33,994 bases of DNA from a virus (IMGVR_UViG_3300043435_000741:1-33994), one strand, 5' to 3'; shown: positions 13,296 to 21,623, numbered from the stretch's first letter. Numbers and translations are program-made. Notes: generated from the sequence alone by a model not told the origin.

Positions 13296-13790
13296 TTATT
13301 TATGAACTTTGCAACAAGTGCAAGTTGGCGTGATATATGCTTTTTTTGCAGGAATTGGCACGATTTTAGCACCAATCTGAGTAACTATCTTTGGTTGGTT
13401 ATACCACCAAAACCAGGGAGATGTATCGTTTGCGAACTCTTCCCTGATTGAAATATGAAGGTGTTTGGTGTGAAGATTTGAGCCTGTATATGGGCGATTG
13501 CCTTGCTTTGCCTTAGCCTTTGACCAAATGAGAGCGTTAAAAATCAAGTAATCAACGCGCTTATCCTCTTTCAGCTTTTCAAAGATTTCAGCGCAATCAA
13601 TCCCGTGTTTAGGATCGTGCGTTAAATCAACCGCAAGCCCTGTGTTGTGATCTGAGTTAGGGTTTTGCTTTTGATGTGCAGCAGATGGCAAAAGGCCATC
13701 ACTGATTTTTTTGCGTAAAGGCTTGAGCGCCGTGGCTTGGCGTAATACCGCTATTGCTGCAGGTGATGCCTTTTTGGCTAATGGCTTCAT
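13296..13790 (-). CDS. Endolysin: peptidase M15 (VanY/D-Ala-D-Ala carboxypeptidase type)
   Basis: This 164-residue zinc peptidase would cut peptide bonds in peptidoglycan for host lysis. SDHNTGLAVDL (46-56) holds zinc ligands His48 and Asp55, and KHLHISI (109-115) gives the third ligand His112 with His110 next to it, the M15 pattern. The catalytic domain fills most of the chain. The end carries a Cys-rich stretch (TCTCCKVHK, Cys157, 159, 160) that may bind metal or the cell wall. It shares 4 nt with the upstream membrane gene and is followed by a second one, forming a lysis cassette. No signal peptide is seen, so it relies on a holin. Confidence 0.85.
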   Translation of the reverse strand: MKPLAKKASPAAIAVLRQATALKPLRKKISDGLLPSAAHQKQNPNSDHNTGLAVDLTHDPKHGIDCAEIFEKLKEDKRVDYLIFNALIWSKAKAKQGNRPYTGSNLHTKHLHISIREEFANDTSPWFWWYNQPKIVTQIGAKIVPIPAKKAYITPTCTCCKVHK

Positions 13791-13981
13791 TTGCTTTGAA
13801 TTAACTTGAGGATTGTTTCAACTTGGGCTTCAAGCCTATTAATGGAATCGCGCATTGAACTGCCTGAATTCGGTTTAAGTTCAAAAAGGTAATGTTTTAC
13901 CAACCATCTTACCGCCCCTGCAAATGCAGTTACGATTGCAATGATAGATACTATTAAGCCTGCCCAATTTGCTGGGGTCAT
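13787..13981 (-). CDS. Holin-like membrane protein with coiled-coil tail (64 aa)
   Basis: One membrane helix lies at about 5-27 (NWAGLIVSIIAIVTAFAGAVRWLV), followed by a linker and a charged helix (about 44-62, INRLEAQVETILKLIQ), a layout seen in several actinophage holins and in spanin-like partners. GGGAGA lies upstream of the ATG at 13981 and the stop overlaps the endolysin start (ATGA). Probable holin or lysis helper. Confidence 0.65.
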   Translation of the reverse strand: MTPANWAGLIVSIIAIVTAFAGAVRWLVKHYLFELKPNSGSSMRDSINRLEAQVETILKLIQSK

Positions 13982-14000
13982 TTGCGCGGATCTCCCGTTA

Positions 14001-14138
14001 TTAGTTAGTGGTGGATGTTTCAGTTTCTAGCTCTTGAACGCGTGCAGTAAGCATTGCCTTATCAAGTGCTAGTACGCCAATCTGCTCACGCAATGATGCG
14101 ATTACAAGATTGATATTGAGTTCGGTGTTTTCTTTCAT
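14001..14138 (-). CDS. Small helical protein (45 aa)
   Basis: ATG 14138 is preceded by GGGGGAAGA. The product is one predicted helix or coiled coil (NINLVIASLREQIGVLALDK, LTARVQELETE) with a Thr-rich end. No family recognised. It lies between the S74 fibre and the lysis cassette and may be a trimeric coiled-coil piece of the tail tip or a fibre-assembly helper. Confidence 0.6.
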   Translation of the reverse strand: MKENTELNINLVIASLREQIGVLALDKAMLTARVQELETETSTTN

Positions 14139-14147
14139 TCTTCCCCC

Positions 14148-14291
14148 TTATTTGAGCCATTTTACAAATATAATTGGCAAGTTTGGATGTAATGGTTGTG
14201 CCTCTACCTTGGCTTGCTCTTTATCTGCTGCTGATACTTTTTCGGTAATGAGCGTGCCATCGTCATTAAAACCAACTAGGTATTCGTTCAT
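14148..14291 (-). CDS. Small hypothetical protein (47 aa)
   Basis: It starts at ATG 14291, sharing ATGA with the fibre gene. The sequence NEYLVGFNDDGTLITEKVSA and ADKEQAKVEAQ suggests a small beta-hairpin followed by a helix, ending IIFVKWLK. Such proteins downstream of fibres are sometimes fibre chaperones. No family recognised. Confidence 0.6.
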   Translation of the reverse strand: MNEYLVGFNDDGTLITEKVSAADKEQAKVEAQPLHPNLPIIFVKWLK

Positions 14292-15844
14292 TGTGTTCCA
14301 CCTTCAAGCATTGTAACGCGAGCGTTCAAATCCTGAACAAGTGCAAGTATTCCTGGAACAACAAAGCGATCATTCCAAGATTCAATCACCCCGTTATCTT
14401 TATCTGCTGCTATTGGATAAATCTCTCCAACCTCTTCGGCTATAAAGCCTGGAAGTGAATCGCCAAAACGATCATCTGCAGAATCTAGGTAATCTGCCTT
14501 GTAAGTAAAAGCCCTTACTGGCAGTGATAGTAATTTGTTTGGGTCAAGCCCAGGCACTGTACGAATATCAACAATGTTTTCTTTGTAGCGTTGGCTTGAG
14601 GCAGTGCTACGGCGAGTAAGGCCAGTTGTTGCACTCATCCAAGTATTTGCAGCATTTGCAGTAGTTGTTGAATCTTGATTGTAAAAACTATCAAGCGTAT
14701 ATACATCGCCATTCATAACAACACCAGTTGAACTTACTTGGCAATAAATACCTGAACTGTAGGCAATTCGAGCATCGCCTGAAGATACATAGGCATTTGG
14801 ATATGTAGTTACATTTGCGTTAAAAGTAGAACCATAGTGCATAACAACACCTGAAGTTGAAGCCGGACCAACCCAACCAACTACGCTACTTGATTCAGTA
14901 AATGAAATAGCGTTGCTCGCAGCAGAAACTGTAACTCTGCGAGCGCCTGAAGATGTACGCAATGTGAAGGCGGTAAGAGTGCCAGCCGTTAAACGATCAA
15001 CTGTAATTGAATCAGCTTCAATTTCAGCAGCAGTAATTGTTTCGGCTGCAATTTCAGCAGCAGTAATTGTTGCGCCGGCTATTTGATCTGCAGTAATTGT
15101 GGCAGTTGCAATTTTAGCGGCAGTAATTGTTTCAGCAGCAATTTCAGCAGCCGTAATTGTTAAAGCCTTGATATTAACGGCTTCAATTGTATTACCAGCA
15201 ATTTTTGCACCAACGATACTAGCCGCTTCAATTCTATCTGCTGCAAGGTATCCAGTTGTAATTTTGGCTGCATCTAGTGTGGCAATTACGGCATTTGTAA
15301 GCGCGTTTTTATTCCATTGGGTGCCGTCAAATGTCCATTGATCAAGCACATTTGAGGCTGCGCTTGTGCTTGCCATTTTCCACCAGAGATCGCCAGCAGC
15401 GTACCCAACTGTTCCTGAAGCATCGGCAGTTGAGCGCACAATCTTATTTTTACCATTAGCAGTAGTTTGTGCTGCAGTTGCTGCAATTTCTGCCTCTGCT
15501 GCTGCACTTTCTGCTGCTGCTGCTGCTGATTCTGCTGCTGCAATTCCAGTATCTTGAACGGATACCCAAGCGGTGCCAGTCCAATAATATTGCTTATTTC
15601 CATCATCGGTATCAAACCAAACATCGCCTTCAACTAGGGCGTAAACAGAGCCATCAGGCGCAGTTGTTTGGCGGTAGATATGGTTTTTGCCATTAACGGC
15701 AGCCTCAATTGAATTGATTTCTGTTTGAAGTTCAGTTGCCTGCTCTGTAGTTACAGGTGCATTTGCTGCAATAACTGAGGTTGTAGTCATTCCTGAAGTA
15801 GTTACAGTAATCGGTGTAATTGTTACTTGTGGGCAAAGTGGCAT
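14288..15844 (-). CDS. Tail fibre with C-terminal S74 intramolecular chaperone
   Basis: This 518-residue fibre ends in a Peptidase_S74 domain (about 415-518: SSQRYKENIVDIR..., then LPGFIAEEVGE, DRFVVPGILALVQ and a final coiled coil). S74 domains trimerise the fibre and then usually cut themselves off at the Ser/Lys dyad, which would be in SQRYKEN here. Residues about 215-290 are a run of near-identical ITAAEIAAET-type repeats, probably a beta-helical or coiled stalk. A long Ala/Gln-rich helix lies near 110-135. The ATG at 15844 has GGGGGAATA upstream. Likely receptor-binding fibre. Confidence 0.85.
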   Translation of the reverse strand: MPLCPQVTITPITVTTSGMTTTSVIAANAPVTTEQATELQTEINSIEAAVNGKNHIYRQTTAPDGSVYALVEGDVWFDTDDGNKQYYWTGTAWVSVQDTGIAAAESAAAAAESAAAEAEIAATAAQTTANGKNKIVRSTADASGTVGYAAGDLWWKMASTSAASNVLDQWTFDGTQWNKNALTNAVIATLDAAKITTGYLAADRIEAASIVGAKIAGNTIEAVNIKALTITAAEIAAETITAAKIATATITADQIAGATITAAEIAAETITAAEIEADSITVDRLTAGTLTAFTLRTSSGARRVTVSAASNAISFTESSSVVGWVGPASTSGVVMHYGSTFNANVTTYPNAYVSSGDARIAYSSGIYCQVSSTGVVMNGDVYTLDSFYNQDSTTTANAANTWMSATTGLTRRSTASSQRYKENIVDIRTVPGLDPNKLLSLPVRAFTYKADYLDSADDRFGDSLPGFIAEEVGEIYPIAADKDNGVIESWNDRFVVPGILALVQDLNARVTMLEGGTQ

Positions 15845-15852
15845 TATTCCCC

Positions 15853-16944
15853 CTAGAGTGCAATCGTGTAAGGATCAACAAGTGAGGTGAAGTAACTAAC
15901 CCGCCAATTATCTGGTGTAATTGAGTGAGCCATACCTTCAACCACGCAATTAATTGAGATGCTACGGCCATCATAGGTTAGGCGATCAACTGTAATAAGA
16001 TCGTTAAGTTCAGTTTCTAGAAAATCAGTAGCCAAAGCACCAATCCCAATAGGCGTAAAATCTATTTGCTCAACTAAAACTGCAGCATCTGCATCTTTTC
16101 GAGCTGCATAAAGTGAAAGATTTGTTGCAGCAGTAGATGTATTTGAAGGCGCATCTAACTTTTTGGACTTCAGGCCGTAGGTTGTAACGCTTGCGCCGTA
16201 GGTAGATGTATATTGCAATACGCCTGGCCCACGATCAACAATCGCCTGGTTATACACATAATCAGTACCCGGATTGGTGATAATGCCATCATAACCAACG
16301 CTATTGGCAGCGCCCTGATCACTAAAAAGTAATTGCGTAGGGCGTGAAAACTTATTTGCAAGGGGAACTAGGGTTGCAACGCCTGTACGGCTCACATAGA
16401 AACGGCCACCAACTACATTGGCGCACTGTTCAAGCATATCTAGGCAACTGATGCCTTGGCCTGTTTTTAGCATTACAGTAGTTCCTGTAAGGCTTCGAGA
16501 TCCTGCCGGCCACTGGGCAATGTCCAAAACTCTTGCTGCTCTTGCTGCTGCACTTTCAGAATAAGCTGAAACCGCTACGGCAGGTGCAATTGTCTTTCCA
16601 AATGTTGCTAGGCCATCCACAAAGGTAAGAGAAACAGTTGGGTAGATTCCCTGGTTAACCATATTATCTTCAAGGTAGCCTGTATAAATAATAGTTGAGT
16701 TGCCAGTAATTCTTACCTGCATACCCGCAATGAGAGTGTTATACCACGGGCTACTTGTGTTGCTTGGGTCAAAAGCGCCTGATTGGTTATTAAGCACAAC
16801 AGTAGCAGTGCCTGCATCAATGAATACATCTTGATACATACGGCCACGGCGAATATCAATTGTGAGAAGTAAATCTGCGCTTACATTGGTAAAACTGCCA
16901 TTGATACCAAAGGCAACTGTAATGGTAGGTGCGTTAGCAGGCAT
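15853..16944 (-). CDS. Minor tail protein (tail tip/baseplate, 363 aa)
   Basis: This is a beta-rich protein encoded directly after the tape measure, overlapping it by one base. Segments such as VSADLLLTIDIRRGRMYQD, VVLNNQSGAFDP and VRITGNSTIIYTGYLED resemble actinophage minor tail proteins with a Dit- or Tal-like hub fold. It probably forms the tail-tip hub that carries the fibres encoded next. No peptidase motif is visible. Confidence 0.75.
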   Translation of the reverse strand: MPANAPTITVAFGINGSFTNVSADLLLTIDIRRGRMYQDVFIDAGTATVVLNNQSGAFDPSNTSSPWYNTLIAGMQVRITGNSTIIYTGYLEDNMVNQGIYPTVSLTFVDGLATFGKTIAPAVAVSAYSESAAARAARVLDIAQWPAGSRSLTGTTVMLKTGQGISCLDMLEQCANVVGGRFYVSRTGVATLVPLANKFSRPTQLLFSDQGAANSVGYDGIITNPGTDYVYNQAIVDRGPGVLQYTSTYGASVTTYGLKSKKLDAPSNTSTAATNLSLYAARKDADAAVLVEQIDFTPIGIGALATDFLETELNDLITVDRLTYDGRSISINCVVEGMAHSITPDNWRVSYFTSLVDPYTIAL

Positions 16945-18545
16945 TACAACACCGCGTAACCACTACCGCCACGCCGGCGATAGATTACCTCAAGGCCATT
17001 TTTGATGCCCGTTACTAAATCACCCTGGGAAACAACTGAACCTGCAACATTCACTGTTATATTTCCCCCGTTCATCGTGGTATTGCCTGCAATATTTCCG
17101 TGGCCTGCAGATGCAGCAAGGGAAATTGTAGGGCTTGAGATGCCAAGTTTCTGTTGCTTCAACTGATTCTTTCGAATAGCCTCAAGAGTAATTGGATCTG
17201 TTGAATCAACCTTTTTAATGCCAAACTGTTTTAACCTATTTAAATACTTTTGAGCATTTGCTTCGGCCTGTTGGGCTTTTGTTAACTTTTTTGTTGATGT
17301 TGTAACTTCATCAACACCGCCTGCGTAATCCTTTAACTTAAACTTCATACCTTTTGCATCAGCGCCAAGGGTATCAATACCGCCAAGTGCCTTATCTGAT
17401 TCATCATTAAACTTTTTGGTAGCCACATAGATACCACCCAAAGCAACCGCAAATGCTGCTGCACCTGTTGCTGCTGAGATACCACCTGTTGCTAAGGCAG
17501 TTGCAGCAGCAGATGCAAGAGATACTGTACGCAAAGCCTTCATTACCTTGATAATTGCCTGGATTCCAGTAACAAGAGCAGCGACTGCACCGGCAACCTT
17601 AGCGCCAAAGAAAGCGGCTACTATAACTGCTCCCAAGGTGGCAAATACCTTGATATTTGAAGAAACAAATGAAAATGTATCAAACATTAAATTAGCAAAA
17701 GCAATTCCATAGGAAAGAGCTAATCTAAAAGCATTTGCTAACTTATCGCCGTTTAATTCTACCCATTCTTTAATGGCAGGGATAATTTTCTTTTGAATCA
17801 TATCCACAAATACCATTAAGTTAGGCAGTAGTGCCTCACCAATTGTAGTTTTAATTGCATCAAATGAGTTACGCAAGGCTTGCAATTGGCCTTCAGGTGT
17901 ATCTCTAAGGCTTTCGTTAAATCCTTTATATGTAGAATTTAATACCTTAACAATGGCTTCAGCACGCTCTGCCTCTGTACCATTTGAAATAAGTTTCTTT
18001 GTTTGCTCATCAAGCACAAAGCCTGCTCTAGTTAACGCACCAAATTGGCCGTTTAAAGCCTGGGCAAGCCCATTAGTCATACTCTTAAATTGATCTGCAG
18101 ATGCAGTAGCACCCTTTTCGGCAGTTACATAATCCAAGATGGCAGGTGTTAATGTCTTAATTGTTGTTGCTTGCAAATCAAATGTTGCAAGTTGTGCTTG
18201 GGTTACTTTGATATTGCCGGCAGAAACCACACCAACTGCCTCAAGAGCCTCTGCCTGATCATTAAGAGCCTTAACTTGCTCGGCAGTTGCAGCCCCTGTA
18301 GTCATAAGAATCTGATTAAGTCTGCTCTGTTCAGCCTGCGCGGTAATCGCTGCCTTAACCGAATCAGTACCAATTTTTACTGCAAAAGCGCCCGCAGCAA
18401 GTGCTGCTACACCAAAAGTTTTAGCGGCTTTATTTGCAAAACCTGAAAATTGCTTTTCCATTTTGCCAATATCTTTAAGAGCAGATTTTGTGCCTTTATC
18501 TGAATACTCGGTTAGAATTCGAGCGACAATTGCGCCAACTGCCAT
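16944..18545 (-). CDS. Tail tape measure protein (533 aa)
   Basis: Largely helical chain starting with VGAIVARILTEYSDKGTKSALKDIGKMEKQF, typical of tape measures, with repeated Ala-rich helices and a cluster of hydrophobic segments (about 295-370: FATLGAVIVAAFFGAKVAG, AATALATGGISAATGAAAF). A glutamine/lysine-rich region and a glycine-rich end follow. Tape measure length sets tail length at about 0.15 nm per residue, so a tail of roughly 80 nm is expected. The order chaperone, small gene, tape measure, tail tip is normal for siphoviruses. Confidence 0.9.
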   Translation of the reverse strand: MAVGAIVARILTEYSDKGTKSALKDIGKMEKQFSGFANKAAKTFGVAALAAGAFAVKIGTDSVKAAITAQAEQSRLNQILMTTGAATAEQVKALNDQAEALEAVGVVSAGNIKVTQAQLATFDLQATTIKTLTPAILDYVTAEKGATASADQFKSMTNGLAQALNGQFGALTRAGFVLDEQTKKLISNGTEAERAEAIVKVLNSTYKGFNESLRDTPEGQLQALRNSFDAIKTTIGEALLPNLMVFVDMIQKKIIPAIKEWVELNGDKLANAFRLALSYGIAFANLMFDTFSFVSSNIKVFATLGAVIVAAFFGAKVAGAVAALVTGIQAIIKVMKALRTVSLASAAATALATGGISAATGAAAFAVALGGIYVATKKFNDESDKALGGIDTLGADAKGMKFKLKDYAGGVDEVTTSTKKLTKAQQAEANAQKYLNRLKQFGIKKVDSTDPITLEAIRKNQLKQQKLGISSPTISLAASAGHGNIAGNTTMNGGNITVNVAGSVVSQGDLVTGIKNGLEVIYRRRGGSGYAVL

Positions 18546-18547
18546 TT

Positions 18548-19102
18548 TTAGACTCGCTCTCTAGTTAAGTATTTTTGTAGTTCAGCTTTGGCATCATTAA
18601 GAGCCTTCTCAACATTTTGTTCAATTCTTTTTTTATCTTTATCTACTACGCGCCAAACTACACGCGATGCTGCGCCAAATCTGTTTCCCAGGGTACGCAA
18701 AAATTGGGCGCTACTACCACCGCCCATACTACTTTTGGTTTTACGGCCTGCTACTTCAAAGATAGATCCTGCTGCAGACTTGTTAAGCAAGGCACCGGCG
18801 CTTGTAGTGTAATCGCCTCTAACTTTACCCTTGGCTTTTGTCTTTGTAATCTTTGATTTTATCTCGCCCGCGTTCCAGCCTGGCCATCCTTCTCCACCGC
18901 GAGTACGGCCATTAGTGGCATCCACCCTACGCCAACCACTCATAGGTGGATCCTCACTAATTAAACCCTTGGCATCACGCTCTGCGCCCGAAAGTTCACT
19001 ATTAATAACTTTGTTAAAACGCTTAACTGCATCTTTATCAAAATCTTTTAATGCAGTAAGCGTTTCTTTAACGCCGTTAAGAATAATTACTTGATCAGCC
19101 AT
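18548..19102 (-). CDS. HK97 gp10-like tail completion/neck protein (184 aa)
   Basis: The N-terminal 60 residues (LNGVKETLTALKDFDKDAVKRF..., SGAERDAKGLI) resemble the gp10-like tail-completion family. A basic middle (TKTKAKGKVRGDYTTSAG) and a C-terminal helix (KKRIEQNVEKALNDAKAELQ) follow. In most phages this gene lies before the tail tube, while here it lies between the tail chaperone and the tape measure. It starts inside the end of the chaperone frameshift extension (ATGgcTGA). An alternative is a tail-assembly factor unique to this group. Confidence 0.6.
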   Translation of the reverse strand: MADQVIILNGVKETLTALKDFDKDAVKRFNKVINSELSGAERDAKGLISEDPPMSGWRRVDATNGRTRGGEGWPGWNAGEIKSKITKTKAKGKVRGDYTTSAGALLNKSAAGSIFEVAGRKTKSSMGGGSSAQFLRTLGNRFGAASRVVWRVVDKDKKRIEQNVEKALNDAKAELQKYLTRERV

Positions 19103-19250
19103 TTGATTTAGCTCGTTCTTTCATATAAATCGTGATTGCTTCAAGAATCCCAGGTGGGGAATCAAGCAAATCTATGGGAGAGATTCCGGTTTCCACCGAA
19201 ATAGCCGCAATCGTATAAGTTAGGCTATTTCGGTGGACCCGAAAGAATCA
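19095..19250 (-). CDS. Tail assembly chaperone, -1 frameshift extension
   Basis: The frame one base back from the chaperone is open from just after two stop codons (19253-19248) to a TGA at 19095. It encodes TYTIAAISVETGISPIDLLD, then GILEAITIYMKERAKSNG, a helical sequence like the T part of G/GT tail chaperones. It has no credible start of its own. A -1 shift anywhere between 19247 and the frame-0 stop at 19220 would fuse it, giving about 134 residues. TTC in TCTTTCGGG could slip back to TTT, but this is not a classic heptamer. Confidence 0.65.
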
Positions 19251-19498
19251 TCAGAATCCAACTCGGCGCTAATTATCGTATCTAAAAACTCTGGACCCCA
19301 GGGCTTTACAATAATTCCCGCGTTTTGCATTGATTTCCAGGCCAACCAATAGATGTGTTCAACTTTTTGTTGCTCACCTAACAATTTTGGCATACCTGCG
19401 CCGTACTGTTGTTCGAATCCAACAATAACGCGTGGTGTTAACTTGTAACTTGCCTCAACGCCATCTGTTGTTTTTACCTTGATTGCTAATCCATCCAT
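19220..19498 (-). CDS. Tail assembly chaperone, short form (G-like, 92 aa)
   Basis: The protein (LAIKVKTTDGVEASYKLTPR, VIVGFEQQYG, HIYWLAWKSMQNAG, ending DDSFGSTEIA) has the look of actinophage G-type tail chaperones. It lies between the tail tube and tape measure genes, as expected. These chaperones coat the tape measure until the tube polymerises, and a fixed fraction of ribosomes shift frame to make the longer GT form. GGGGGAAAAG precedes the ATG at 19498. Confidence 0.75.
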   Translation of the reverse strand: MDGLAIKVKTTDGVEASYKLTPRVIVGFEQQYGAGMPKLLGEQQKVEHIYWLAWKSMQNAGIIVKPWGPEFLDTIISAELDSDDSFGSTEIA

Positions 19499-19516
19499 CT
19501 TTTCCCCCTTGTTATA

Positions 19517-19906
19517 TTAGGATTTTGTGATTGTACCACTGATAGGCCAAGTAACAGATGCAGTTGCAAGTTCGCCAACTGCTCCATTAAGCGGTGTCCA
19601 TTCTGAAACCAACGCTGAAAAACTGTATGCAGGTGATGCACCGGCTACAGGGCGAACTGTAACTGAAACTGCAGTTCCTATTGTTGGGTAAATTGTTGCC
19701 TCAAGTGCGCTTGCTGCATAATCCTGATTAAACTCAAAAGCAACAGAATTATCTGCAAGGCCAGCCACTCTTGTACGGGCGGTGTTGCCAAACGCAGTGG
19801 TTTCAACAACATCTAGTGTTGAAGATAAAGTTACGCTAGTTACATAACTTGAAATATCGGTTGTGCCAAATGTAACTGCAACATTTGTGAGTACGATTCT
19901 TGCCAT
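19517..19906 (-). CDS. Major tail tube protein, paralogue 2
   Basis: This 129-residue tail-tube-like protein shares its start (MARIVLTN), core (VVETTAFGN.ARTR.AGLADNSVA.EF.QDYAA) and C-terminal segment (SFSALVSEWTPLNGAVGELA) with the upstream gene. It differs mainly in the loop after the DYAA region. Tube subunits of this fold stack in rings to form the siphovirus tail. Both copies could build a mixed tube, or one could be a tube terminator. It starts one base past the upstream gene's stop. Confidence 0.75.
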   Translation of the reverse strand: MARIVLTNVAVTFGTTDISSYVTSVTLSSTLDVVETTAFGNTARTRVAGLADNSVAFEFNQDYAASALEATIYPTIGTAVSVTVRPVAGASPAYSFSALVSEWTPLNGAVGELATASVTWPISGTITKS

Positions 19907-20326
19907 TTATGAAACCGCCTTTGTGATTGCGCCGTCAATTGGCCAAGTAACAGATGCAGTTGCAAGTTCGCCAACGGCTCCGTTAAGTGGGGTCCATTCT
20001 GAAACCAACGCTGAAAAACTGTATGCAGGGTTATCGGCTGCAGTTGTAGCACCATTTGGCTTTACAACTACTGCAGTTACTGTTCCTACAAGAGATGAAC
20101 CTGCTGCGTTGATTGTTGCCTCAACTGAATTAGCCGCGTAATCCTGATGAAACTCAAGAGCAACAGAATTATCTGCAAGGCCACCGATTCGTGTACGCGC
20201 AGATGTTCCAAATGCAGTGGTTTCAACAACATCATCAGTTGTTGTTAGCGTAACACTGCCAATATGATCAGAAAGATTTACGCCGTTAATTGTAATGTAC
20301 GCGTTTGTTAGGACTATGCGGGCCAT
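19907..20326 (-). CDS. Major tail tube protein, paralogue 1
   Basis: This 139-residue protein shares the tube signature with paralogue 2: MARIVLTNAYITINGVNLSD, then TTAFGTSARTRIGGLADNSV and the SFSALVSEWTPLNGAVGELA segment. The loop between the last strands is longer (NAAGSSLVGTVTAVVVKPNG) than in paralogue 2. It follows the neck genes directly. The C-terminal coding DNA of the two copies is nearly identical, which indicates duplication or recent conversion. Confidence 0.75.
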   Translation of the reverse strand: MARIVLTNAYITINGVNLSDHIGSVTLTTTDDVVETTAFGTSARTRIGGLADNSVALEFHQDYAANSVEATINAAGSSLVGTVTAVVVKPNGATTAADNPAYSFSALVSEWTPLNGAVGELATASVTWPIDGAITKAVS

Positions 20327-20496
20327 TATTTAGTTTCCTCTACTGTAGCCGGTTTGATTGTTGCCTTTGCATCCTTGAGATGCTCGCCTGCAATCAGTGC
20401 TTCAATGTTCAAGCCTGATTCAAGCAATTCTTTTTCGGTGATTGAATCACCCTTTGCCTTGCCTTCAAAATTATCTGAAGTGATTGTGTAGCTCAT
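20326..20496 (-). CDS. Small hypothetical neck-region protein (56 aa)
   Basis: I chose the ATG at 20496, preceded by AGGGAG, over an upstream frame start at 20514 that overlaps the preceding gene. The product (SYTITSDNFEGKAKGDSITE, ELLESGLNIEALIAGEHL) is acidic and hydrophilic with a Lys/Thr-rich end. It resembles small phage proteins encoded before the tail tube, without a known role. Confidence 0.65.
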   Translation of the reverse strand: MSYTITSDNFEGKAKGDSITEKELLESGLNIEALIAGEHLKDAKATIKPATVEETK

Positions 20497-20504
20497 TTTT
20501 CTCC

Positions 20505-20903
20505 CTATCCCCAAATTGTGATGCGGTAACGATATGAAAGGAATTCAATATCACCTGATGAATAACTGCCTGCCTCGGCTGAAGTAACCCGCAAGGTATT
20601 GCAGGCACCGCCAAGAGTTCGATCTGATTCAATCGCTTGCTTAATTGAGTAATCCCCTGAACCTGCTAGGTACTTATCAAGTTCATTTTGGCCAGTGCGC
20701 TCGCTAAGGCGTTGTACCAAAACTATTACATCTAGGTTTGCCTGATCCAAGCCACGGGCGTTGTTCAGGTCAAAAGTGAAATCCAACTGGCCAACAATGG
20801 CTGCAGGGGCAACTGCCGGTGTAGGTATGAGTTCATACACCCGAATACCCTTAATAGCCTCTAGATTGGCTTTTAAGCCGTTTCTAACCTCGCTAGGTAT
20901 CAT
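20505..20903 (-). CDS. Tail terminator/tail completion-like protein (132 aa)
   Basis: The chain starts IPSEVRNGLKANLEAIKGIRVYEL and continues FTFDLNNARGLDQANLDVIVLVQRLSERTG, the pattern of phage tail terminator or minor tail proteins of the gpU-like fold. It lies between the head-tail connector and the small neck protein. It shares one base with the connector stop. It should cap the head-proximal end of the tail tube. Confidence 0.65.
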   Translation of the reverse strand: MIPSEVRNGLKANLEAIKGIRVYELIPTPAVAPAAIVGQLDFTFDLNNARGLDQANLDVIVLVQRLSERTGQNELDKYLAGSGDYSIKQAIESDRTLGGACNTLRVTSAEAGSYSSGDIEFLSYRYRITIWG

Positions 20904-21511
20904 TACTTAGCCAAGCCATTGTTACGGCGCATAGGGCGCAGCAGAGCCTCAACATCGGCATCTAGCTTTGCAGCCAAGCGTACTGTTCCTAAATCTGTAT
21001 TGCCAGCAATTCCAAAAGGTGATTGATTGCGTAGGAATAGGCGGGAAGCCTGAATCTTTGCAGCCGTTTTTACTTCAAAGGGAACTGTTGACCATCCAAA
21101 AATACCGCGAACCCTTACAGATTGTGGCAGTGGGCTTGGGAAAACATAGGCACCTGTTGCAAGGATGCGGGTTAATGGCCATCCCCTTGAAGGGTTATTA
21201 ACCGGCTCAAACATTGAATCGGTAGCAGTCCAAACAGTATCGTAGGTTTGATCAAAGTTATCATCTGTTGCAATCTCGCTGATGCTCACAAAATCATCAG
21301 TTGGCAAAACCCAATAGTTTTGAGGCGTGTAGTATCGAGTTGCAGGCGCTTGAACTGTTCCATCTGTATAAAAGAAACGGCCACAATAATCATCAATTTG
21401 GCGGCTTGCGGTGGCAATAGCCATCTCAATACTCGCATTTTCCATTGAATCTTCAATGTTCAAAGCTGATTTCACATCATTAAGCGTTGTATAGCCGTTA
21501 GTGATTGCCAC
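20903..21511 (-). CDS. Head-tail connector protein (gp6/gp15-like, 202 aa)
   Basis: The N-terminal region (GYTTLNDVKSALNIEDSMENAS, MAIATASRQIDDYCGRFF) is the classic gp6/gp15 connector helical domain, followed by a beta part (TRYYTPQNYWVLPTDDFVSI). It forms a ring below the portal. The GTG start at 21511 lies within the small basic gene before it, so the two overlap by 14 nt. Good fit by sequence and position. Confidence 0.75.
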   Translation of the reverse strand: MAITNGYTTLNDVKSALNIEDSMENASIEMAIATASRQIDDYCGRFFYTDGTVQAPATRYYTPQNYWVLPTDDFVSISEIATDDNFDQTYDTVWTATDSMFEPVNNPSRGWPLTRILATGAYVFPSPLPQSVRVRGIFGWSTVPFEVKTAAKIQASRLFLRNQSPFGIAGNTDLGTVRLAAKLDADVEALLRPMRRNNGLAK

Positions 21512-21623
21512 GCTTTATTCTCGTTTCTACTTTGGGAATCATTGCGCGTTCCAATTCAGGAACGGCGGTAGTAGTTTCCTTTGATTTTACCTTAATTCTT
21601 AAAATTCTTTTTATGCGTTCCAT
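21498..21623 (-). CDS. Small basic protein (41 aa)
   Basis: It starts at ATG 21623 inside the end of the glycosyltransferase gene (13-nt overlap) and ends inside the connector gene. The product is very basic at its start (MERIKRILRIKVKSKETTTA), with a second basic patch at its end (TRIKRGNH). Small basic virion proteins can bind DNA or cement capsids. No family recognised. Confidence 0.55.
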   Translation of the reverse strand: MERIKRILRIKVKSKETTTAVPELERAMIPKVETRIKRGNH

